A stretch of DNA of 11,262 nucleotides from positions 1-11,262 of the forward strand of contig URLZ01000053.1 of NCBI GenBank assembly GCA_900548895.1, read 5' to 3'. This stretch comes from an uncultured Akkermansia sp. (GTDB lineage: Bacteria > Verrucomicrobiota > Verrucomicrobiia > Verrucomicrobiales > Akkermansiaceae). The position numbers and the translations under genes are program-made. This document shows, in pieces, positions 6,223 through 11,262 of the stretch; position 1 is the stretch's first letter; each line of letters begins with the position of its first letter. Under the pieces are notes generated by a model, which was not told the origin of the DNA, did no database searches, and saw only the letters and a list, made by a program, of their open reading frames with translations.

Positions 6223-8667
6223 TCACCGCCCCGCCTGTTGCCCGCTTGAGCGGCGCACTTCCAGGAAGCGCCGGCGCATGCTGCGGCGCAGCTGTTCATC
6301 GTGGCGGCTGATGATCTCGTCGAGGCGCGAGCGGTGCTCGGCGACGGAGCTGTCGCTCCGGGCCATCTGATCCACCAAATCGAGAAGCTGGCGTCGCGAC
6401 TCCTCGGGGAACTCATCGCGGGCCGTCAGCAGTTGCACAATGCCTCGCAGGCCCTCGCGCTCCACGCGAGCGGACTCGGCCTGCCCGGACATTTGCAGGC
6501 GGCGAATCAACTGCTCTCGGCAGAGAATGCAGCGCATCAGCTCGTAGTCATCATCCGGGTTCGAAGCCAGAAGCTCGCGCGCGTAGAGATCCGCGCGGCG
6601 AAGCAGAGCCACGTCCGCCTGCGGGGCGTAGTCCGGGTGCGACACCAGACGAATAAAGGCGCGCTTCGCTGCCTCGGAGTCCGGGTGCTCCTCCAGCAGC
6701 CCCTCGAGGATCGCGAGCGGCTCCTGCCCCTCCGGGCAGAGCAGGCGTCGCAGCCCGGCATCCTGCGTCCGCTCCATCAGCGAGACCTGGCAGAGCACCG
6801 CCTGCTCATTGTTGGGCTGGTCCTTCAACACGCGGGACAGCAGCTCGGCCGCCCGACGCAGCACCGGCTCCATCACCTCGCGATCGCGGCGGCTGCGCTC
6901 GATAGCGCGCTGCAAACTGTCTGAGGACTTGGCGGGTGCTGCCGCTGCGGCGGCATCGGAGCGGCTCGCCCCCCTCGGCTGAGGCGGCGACTCTGCATAC
7001 ATCAGCAACTGCAAACTCCGCACCAGCGCGAGACACAGCTCACCCTCCGCCGAAGGGCCGTACCCATCCACCAAGCGGCACAGCAGGGCCTTGCCTTCGC
7101 GCCGCCGGCCCTCGTCGCGCTGGGCGAAAAGCGCTGCAGCCAGACCATTCACGGCGCGCACCCGTGACTCCGGCGAGTCCTGAGGAAAGCGCAGCGCCCG
7201 GCGGAAATAATCCTCCGCCACCGCGAACTCGCGCACGCGCAGCGAAATAATCGCAAGCACGTAGCAGGCATTGCCGACCTTGCTGTCCGCTCCGTCGGCA
7301 TCCTGAGCCGCAATCTCCTCATAATAGGGCATCAGATCATGAATCAGGCGCGCATCCTCCTTTGTCACATGCACCTCGGACAAATCCGCCGTCGGCGAAT
7401 GAAGCATGCTGCTGAAGATGCGCTGCATGGCCGCATCCGCAATCTTCGCATTTTTCTCCGCTCGCTCGCGCTGCTCGCTGACTTGGCGGAGCGAGTGGTT
7501 GACGCGCAGGTAGCCCACGCCCATGCTCGCCAGCAGCAGCAGCACCAGCAGGCCGGCCGCGTGGCTCCAGATCGCCACCGCCGGGCGGCGCCGCAGCCAC
7601 ATCGCGTAGCGCCGCAGATGCGACGCCGGACGAGCCTGCACGGGCTCACCTCGCAGGAAGCGGCGCAGATCGCGAGCCACATCCTCCATCGAGCCGTAGC
7701 GGTCGCGCGGCGAGAAGCTGATGCACTTGTTGATGATGGCCCCGAGCTCACCCTCGCCCTTCAGAGGCGGCAGAGGCCGCGAGCAAATGCGGTGAATGAG
7801 CTGACCGGGCTCCGCCTCGCGGAAGGCCGCACGTCGCGTCAGCAGCTCATAGAGCGTCACGCCGAGCGAATACTGATCACAGGCGAAGGAATTCTCCCCG
7901 CGCAGCAGGCGCTCCGGCGCCATGTAGCGCAGCGTGCCATCGTGGCACTGCGTCACGAGAGGCGCAGTCTCGCCCGCGTTGAGCACCGTCGCCAGACCGA
8001 AGTCGCTCACATGAAGCACGCCCTGGTCATCCAGCAGCAAGTTCCCCGGCTTCACATCGCGGTGCAGCACCCCGTGCGCATGGGCAAAGGCCAGCCCCTC
8101 CGCCGCCTGCCGTCCGACCTCCGCCACCGCGCGGGCATAGGGCACGCCGGGGAAGCTGCGCTGCAGCAGCTCAGGGCTCAGACCCTTGCCCTGCACGAGA
8201 CTCATCACATAGTAGCGATACTCCCCCTCACAGCCCGCACCGTATACCTCGACGATGTTCGTGTGGCGCAGCGCCGCAATCACGCGCGACTCATTCTCAA
8301 AGGCCAGCAGGTGGCGCGTCTCCGCATTCCAAGAAGGCGAGAGGATCTTCACCGCCACCTCGCGATTCAGCGACACCTGCAGCGCGCGGAACACCGTTCC
8401 CATGCCCCCCGAGCCGATCTTCTCCAGCAGGCGGTAATCGCCCAGCTGCTCGGGGTAGCTCACCTCCACGTTTGAAGCGGGATTCGTCGAGCGGCTCAGC
8501 CCCTCCATCTCCAGCATCGTCGGCAGCAGATCGAGCAGCTCACGGCAGCACTCAGAATGAGCCTCGGCAAAAGAGCGCACGTCAAGAGACTCACCCCCGC
8601 GCACGCGGGTGAGGAACTCCTCCACGAGCTGCGCCAGCAGCTCCTCCTGATCCGGCCCGTCCGTCAT
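6223..8667 (-). CDS. Membrane-anchored Ser/Thr protein kinase with TPR-like C-terminal region
   Basis: This 814-residue Hanks-type kinase has an N-terminal extension (1-75) with the pattern EEFLTRVRGGESLDV and LLDLLPTML, common in PVC-group kinases. The kinase domain spans about 78-338. Catalytic elements are intact: Gly loop GSGGMG (85-90), VAVK with Lys107, Glu in the alpha-C segment (125-132), HRDVKPGN (202-209, Asp204), DFG (222-224) and YMAPE (248-252). It should therefore be active. One membrane helix follows (about 366-387), preceded by a basic stretch (352-361), giving a cytoplasmic kinase and an extracytoplasmic domain. That domain (390-814) is helical, TPR-like at about 463-530 and 595-700, with an Ala-rich spacer at 571-580. 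The ATG at 8667 is the first start after an in-frame stop 18 bp upstream. The gene follows a sigma-factor gene by 141 bp on the same strand; such pairing is known in PVC bacteria, where the kinase is thought to control the sigma factor. Substrate and signal are unknown. Confidence 0.92.
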   Translation of the reverse strand: MTDGPDQEELLAQLVEEFLTRVRGGESLDVRSFAEAHSECCRELLDLLPTMLEMEGLSRSTNPASNVEVSYPEQLGDYRLLEKIGSGGMGTVFRALQVSLNREVAVKILSPSWNAETRHLLAFENESRVIAALRHTNIVEVYGAGCEGEYRYYVMSLVQGKGLSPELLQRSFPGVPYARAVAEVGRQAAEGLAFAHAHGVLHRDVKPGNLLLDDQGVLHVSDFGLATVLNAGETAPLVTQCHDGTLRYMAPERLLRGENSFACDQYSLGVTLYELLTRRAAFREAEPGQLIHRICSRPLPPLKGEGELGAIINKCISFSPRDRYGSMEDVARDLRRFLRGEPVQARPASHLRRYAMWLRRRPAVAIWSHAAGLLVLLLLASMGVGYLRVNHSLRQVSEQRERAEKNAKIADAAMQRIFSSMLHSPTADLSEVHVTKEDARLIHDLMPYYEEIAAQDADGADSKVGNACYVLAIISLRVREFAVAEDYFRRALRFPQDSPESRVRAVNGLAAALFAQRDEGRRREGKALLCRLVDGYGPSAEGELCLALVRSLQLLMYAESPPQPRGASRSDAAAAAAPAKSSDSLQRAIERSRRDREVMEPVLRRAAELLSRVLKDQPNNEQAVLCQVSLMERTQDAGLRRLLCPEGQEPLAILEGLLEEHPDSEAAKRAFIRLVSHPDYAPQADVALLRRADLYARELLASNPDDDYELMRCILCREQLIRRLQMSGQAESARVEREGLRGIVQLLTARDEFPEESRRQLLDLVDQMARSDSSVAEHRSRLDEIISRHDEQLRRSMRRRFLEVRRSSGQQAGR

Positions 8668-8808
8668 CCCTTCATCATCAGCTCATCTCCATCAGCATCG
8701 CTCCGCGACGTTGTCCCCCCACCACCCGTCACCACTCCCGAAGCCTGCGCCCGCGCCGAGCAAGTGCGGCGGGGAAGCCTCCGCTCCGAGGAGCGAACAG
8801 CGCAGAGT

Positions 8809-9387
8809 TCAATAGAGAGACGCCCCCTCCAGCAGATCGCGCAGGCGCTTCAGGGCGCGAACGTAGCGAATACTGGCTGCCTTGGGCGCGATACCGAGCA
8901 CCATCGCGCACTCCGTATTGCCCAGATCCTCAAAGTGGCGCAGCTCCAGAATCTCGCGGTCGGCAGGGGAAAGCTCCCCGAGCACCCGGCGCGTCAGCGC
9001 CTGCCGCTCCAGCCGCACCATATGCGTGCGAGGGCTCGACATCGTGTCCACGAACTGTGCCCAGGCCTCCATCGAGCGATCATCAGACTCCGGCAGCTCA
9101 CTCTCCTTCATCGCGTCGCGCTTGCCGGCGCCGAGGTGGTGGCGCTGCTGATCCGCGAGCACCTGCAGCGCAATGCGCCGCAGCTTGAGATACATCGGCA
9201 CCTCAGGCTCCGCCTTGAGGAACTCCATGCGGCGCCCGCAGGCAACGTAGGTCTCCTGCATCAGGTCATCCACACTGAGGCGGCGCATCAACACCTCCGG
9301 CATCCGCACCGCGAGCAGCTTGCGCAAGCGCTCGCGATACATCTGCCACTGCTCCGCCAGCCACAAATTTTCAGCATCCGTACTCAT
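8809..9387 (-). CDS. Sigma-70 family (ECF-like) RNA polymerase sigma factor
   Basis: The preferred start (ATG, 9387-9385) gives 192 residues beginning MSTDAENLWLAEQ. Region 2 is seen around RLSVDDLMQETYVA (about 37-50), with the DLMQE core that contacts RNA polymerase. Region 4 is LSPADREILELRHFEDLGNTECAMVLGIAP and what follows (about 140-186), a helix-turn-helix for -35 recognition. There is no region 1 or 3, so it is an ECF-sized factor; it resembles the planctomycete/verrucomicrobial sigma subfamilies that accompany Ser/Thr kinases. An in-frame GTG at 9438 would add 17 residues and abut the gpsA stop codon directly. I prefer the ATG because the extra residues do not look like family sequence and AAAGG lies 9 nt before it. 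No anti-sigma factor gene is next to it; the kinase downstream is the likely regulatory partner. Target promoters cannot be told from this window. Confidence 0.88.
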   Translation of the reverse strand: MSTDAENLWLAEQWQMYRERLRKLLAVRMPEVLMRRLSVDDLMQETYVACGRRMEFLKAEPEVPMYLKLRRIALQVLADQQRHHLGAGKRDAMKESELPESDDRSMEAWAQFVDTMSSPRTHMVRLERQALTRRVLGELSPADREILELRHFEDLGNTECAMVLGIAPKAASIRYVRALKRLRDLLEGASLY

Positions 9388-9438
9388 CAGACATAGCCTT
9401 TCACCCTCTGAGAACGCAGGACAGAGCGCGACATCCAC

Positions 9439-10452
9439 TCATTCCGCCATACTTTCCTCGCGCAAATCGCGGCTCATGAGCTCCTGAAGCGCCGTTTTCA
9501 CCGGCTTGTCGCGGTAGAGGATATCGTACATCGCATCCGTCAAGGGCGTACGAACCCCGAGCTTGCGAGCCAGCTGCCACGTCGAAAGAGTGTTGGGGAT
9601 CCCTTCCACCACCTGACCGATGCGCGCCTGACACTCGCTGCCCGGCACACCCGAAGCCAGCAGGCGCCCTGCCGTCAGATTGCGGCTGTGTTCAGAATAA
9701 CACGTCACCACCAAATCTCCCATGCCCGAGAGCCCCATAAAGGTCTCCATGCGACCGCCGTAGGCCAGACCGAGGCGCGTCATCTCCGCGAGACCTCGCG
9801 TCGCCAGCGCCGCCCGGGCATTGTCGCCCAGCCCCAGACCGGCCACGATTCCGCTGGCCAGCGCAAAAACGTTCTTGATCGCCCCGCCCAGCTGCATGCT
9901 CACCACGTCCGTCGTCGTGTACACGCGCAGGAACGACGTGCTGAGGCGCCGCTGCACCGCCGAGGCCAGCGCCAGATCCGCAAAGCCGACCAGCGTCAGG
10001 CTCGGAAGCTCCAGCACAATATCCTCCGCGTGGTTCGGGCCGGAGAGCGCACCGACGGGGAAGCTGAGGTACTCCTCGAGAATCTGCGTCATGAGCAGAT
10101 TCGAATCCTTTTCAATGCCCTTCGTGCAGCTCACCACAACGGCATCCTCAGCGAGCGAGGCCTTGCTGAGGCTCTCGGCCACCGAGCGCATCGCCACGCT
10201 CGGCACCACCACAATCACGAGGTCCGAGCCCGCCACATCCTGCCAGCGGCTCGTCACCAGCACGTTGTCGGGCAGCGGGCGCGCGCCCTCAACCGGGCAG
10301 AGGCTCATGCGCATCTCGCGAATGCGCGCAGCCTCCTCTTCCCGGTAGGTCCAGAGGACAACAGGTTGCCCATTTTGGGCCGCCGTCAGCGCGAGAGCCG
10401 TTCCCCACGCACCGGACCCGATCACAGCCGTCTTCTTGAATTGCCGTTCCAT
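9439..10452 (-). CDS. gpsA: NAD(P)H-dependent glycerol-3-phosphate dehydrogenase
   Basis: This 337-residue cytoplasmic enzyme reduces dihydroxyacetone phosphate to sn-glycerol 3-phosphate, the backbone for phospholipids. The N-terminal Rossmann fold shows VIGSGAWGTALA (10-21). Other family motifs are VVPSVAMR (82-89), SCTKGIE (108-114), SGPNHAEDI (137-145), the catalytic-lysine segment GGAIKNVFALASGI (189-202, Lys193), GLGDNARAALATRGLAEM (207-224), and the substrate-binding stretch GLSGMGDLVVTCYSEHSRN (240-258). Length is normal for GpsA. It starts 12 bp after plsY on the same strand, a functional pairing because PlsY consumes the product. The leader before ATG 10452 has no clear Shine-Dalgarno sequence, so translational coupling to plsY is plausible. 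The sigma-factor gene follows with essentially no gap. Confidence 0.96.
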   Translation of the reverse strand: MERQFKKTAVIGSGAWGTALALTAAQNGQPVVLWTYREEEAARIREMRMSLCPVEGARPLPDNVLVTSRWQDVAGSDLVIVVVPSVAMRSVAESLSKASLAEDAVVVSCTKGIEKDSNLLMTQILEEYLSFPVGALSGPNHAEDIVLELPSLTLVGFADLALASAVQRRLSTSFLRVYTTTDVVSMQLGGAIKNVFALASGIVAGLGLGDNARAALATRGLAEMTRLGLAYGGRMETFMGLSGMGDLVVTCYSEHSRNLTAGRLLASGVPGSECQARIGQVVEGIPNTLSTWQLARKLGVRTPLTDAMYDILYRDKPVKTALQELMSRDLREESMAE

Positions 10453-10464
10453 ACCCGAAAAATA

Positions 10465-11115
10465 TCATGATTTTCTGCCTGAGAAAGCCCGCGGCTCCGT
10501 CCCGTTGCAAAGCCGCACGATGTTGGCGCGGTGCTTGTAGACCACCAGCAGAAAGATCAGCAGCATCATGGCCGGCACCAGCACATTGGCCACCGCCACA
10601 TGATCCGGCAGCACGAGGAACTCCACCACGGAGGCCACCAGCATCGCCAGCCCGGCCACCATGCTCGAGAGAGACACGTAGCGCGTCAGCAGCATGCAAA
10701 GCACCCAAGTCAGCAGCGCCACCCCCCCCATCGCCGGGGAAAGAGCCAACAGGCAGCCGGCGGCCGTCGCCACGCCCTTGCCGCCGCGAAACTTCAGAAA
10801 ACACGTGAAGGTGTGCCCGAGGATGAGCGCATCCATCACCAGCAGCAGCCAGATGACCTGCTCCGTCGTGCAATCCGCCACGGATCCGCCGAACTGCATC
10901 TTGAGCCAGAGCAGCGGCAGAAAGCCCTTCAGAAAATCACAGAGGAACACCGGAATTCCCCAGCGCTTGCCGAGCACACGCACCGCATTCGTCGCGCCGA
11001 TGTTGTGCGAACCATGCTCGCGCAGATCGATACCATTGAGGCGCCCGGCCAGATAACCGAACGGAACCGAGCCGATGAGGTAGGCCACAACAAGGTAAAG
11101 AACATACTCCAGCAT
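10465..11115 (-). CDS. plsY: Acyl-phosphate:glycerol-3-phosphate acyltransferase
   Basis: This 216-residue integral membrane enzyme transfers the acyl group of acyl-phosphate (made by PlsX) to position 1 of glycerol 3-phosphate, giving lysophosphatidic acid. All three family motifs are present: GSHNIGATNAVRVLGK (35-50), GHTFTCFLKFRGGKGVATAAG (100-120) with the phosphate-binding glycines, and YKHRANIVRLCNGTEP (193-208). The N-terminal SVPFGYLAG (16-24) and D60/K63 also fit. Several hydrophobic segments (about 3-23, 53-72, 86-106, 116-146, 150-170, 176-193) agree with the multi-spanning topology. ATG 11115 lies only 8 bp after a TATAAT box, so the mRNA is predicted to be leaderless or nearly so. 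It is the first gene of the minus-strand unit and supplies the use of the GpsA product encoded next. Confidence 0.96.
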   Translation of the reverse strand: MLEYVLYLVVAYLIGSVPFGYLAGRLNGIDLREHGSHNIGATNAVRVLGKRWGIPVFLCDFLKGFLPLLWLKMQFGGSVADCTTEQVIWLLLVMDALILGHTFTCFLKFRGGKGVATAAGCLLALSPAMGGVALLTWVLCMLLTRYVSLSSMVAGLAMLVASVVEFLVLPDHVAVANVLVPAMMLLIFLLVVYKHRANIVRLCNGTEPRAFSGRKS

Positions 11116-11123
11116 GCGCGGTC

Positions 11124-11152
11124 ATTATACGCGCAGGGGGCCTTCATTGCAA
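11124..11152 (-). promoter_or_regulatory. Sigma-70-type promoter of plsY-gpsA-sigma-kinase
   Basis: On the minus strand, TTGCAA (11152-11147, 4 of 6 consensus positions) and a perfect TATAAT (11129-11124) are separated by exactly 17 bp. Transcription should start 6-8 bp after the -10 box, at about 11118-11116, which is 1-3 nt from the plsY ATG at 11115. It is the best promoter match seen in the window and points to housekeeping expression of the lipid genes. I see no separate strong promoter before gpsA or the sigma gene. Confidence 0.7.
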
Positions 11153-11262
11153 TCATATTTTTCCGTTGCTCCGCGCCCCGTTCATCACGGATCCGCGACC
11201 GACTGAAACTGGCTCTTCTGCTAATTGTGTGGAATGACGTTGCAACGGAGCAGAGAGAAGAA

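Noticed and set aside
5995..6249. 84-codon plus-strand frame in the convergent intergenic region
   Set aside because: It has no ribosome binding site or recognisable domain, overlaps the kinase stop codon and conflicts with other equally open frames in the same DNA.
7339..8475. 378-codon plus-strand open frame inside the kinase gene
   Set aside because: It is His/Arg/Ala/Gln-rich with no recognisable domain, and it overlaps the kinase catalytic region, whose motifs are intact on the other strand.
8557..9396. 279-codon plus-strand open frame across the sigma/kinase junction
   Set aside because: It covers the sigma-factor gene and the start of the kinase gene antisense, is His/Arg/Leu-rich and has no domain signature, as expected for a shadow frame in high-GC DNA.
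42..9405. Shared GACATAGCCTT at about 43-53 and GACATAGCCTT at about 9390-9400
   Set aside because: It is an 11-bp match between a leader-like edge sequence and the region before the sigma start, with no further similarity around it. A match this short can arise by chance in 11 kb.

Overview
The window is GC-rich DNA (roughly 63-65% G+C by eye) from a bacterium that is most likely a member of the Verrucomicrobia/PVC group. That placement is inferred from gene content: a sigma-70/ECF-type sigma factor next to a large membrane-anchored Ser/Thr kinase with a PVC-style N-terminal extension and a TPR-like C-terminus, a type II secretion/type IV pilus-like cluster with two tandem GspE-family ATPases, and start sites with little Shine-Dalgarno sequence. 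No rRNA, tRNA, insertion sequence, phage gene or CRISPR array is visible.

Layout. Positions 1-457 hold no convincing protein gene. They carry an intrinsic terminator on the minus strand (57-91), a GC-rich segment closed by a 10-bp long-range inverted repeat (99-108 with 269-278), an intrinsic terminator on the plus strand (331-351) and a good sigma-70-type promoter (372-400). This may be an unrecognised non-coding RNA locus. Positions 458-5858 are a plus-strand cluster: two GspE/PilB-family assembly ATPases (458-2080 and 2162-3829), a GspF/PilC inner-membrane platform protein (3926-5206, with its own promoter) and a GspG-like pseudopilin (5214-5858), closed by a strong hairpin at 5886-5919. 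Positions 5920-6222 are a convergent intergenic region without a convincing gene.

Positions 6223-11115 are a minus-strand cluster that reads, in transcription order, plsY, gpsA, sigma factor, Ser/Thr kinase. A near-consensus promoter lies 8 bp before the plsY start codon, so its mRNA is probably leaderless.

How the genes work together. The plus-strand genes encode the cytoplasmic motors, the membrane platform and the main fibre subunit of a pseudopilus or pilus machine. Secretin, alignment proteins, minor pilins and prepilin peptidase are not in the window. On the minus strand, GpsA makes sn-glycerol 3-phosphate and PlsY acylates it, the first committed steps of phospholipid synthesis. The downstream sigma factor and kinase look like a PVC-type kinase/sigma signalling pair that shares the plsY-gpsA transcription unit, which would link membrane lipid synthesis to envelope signalling. 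The most interesting points are this lipid/sigma/kinase linkage, the divergence of the first ATPase (altered cysteine motif and RQDPD box), a calcium-loop-like insertion in the pseudopilin, and the structured region at the left edge.
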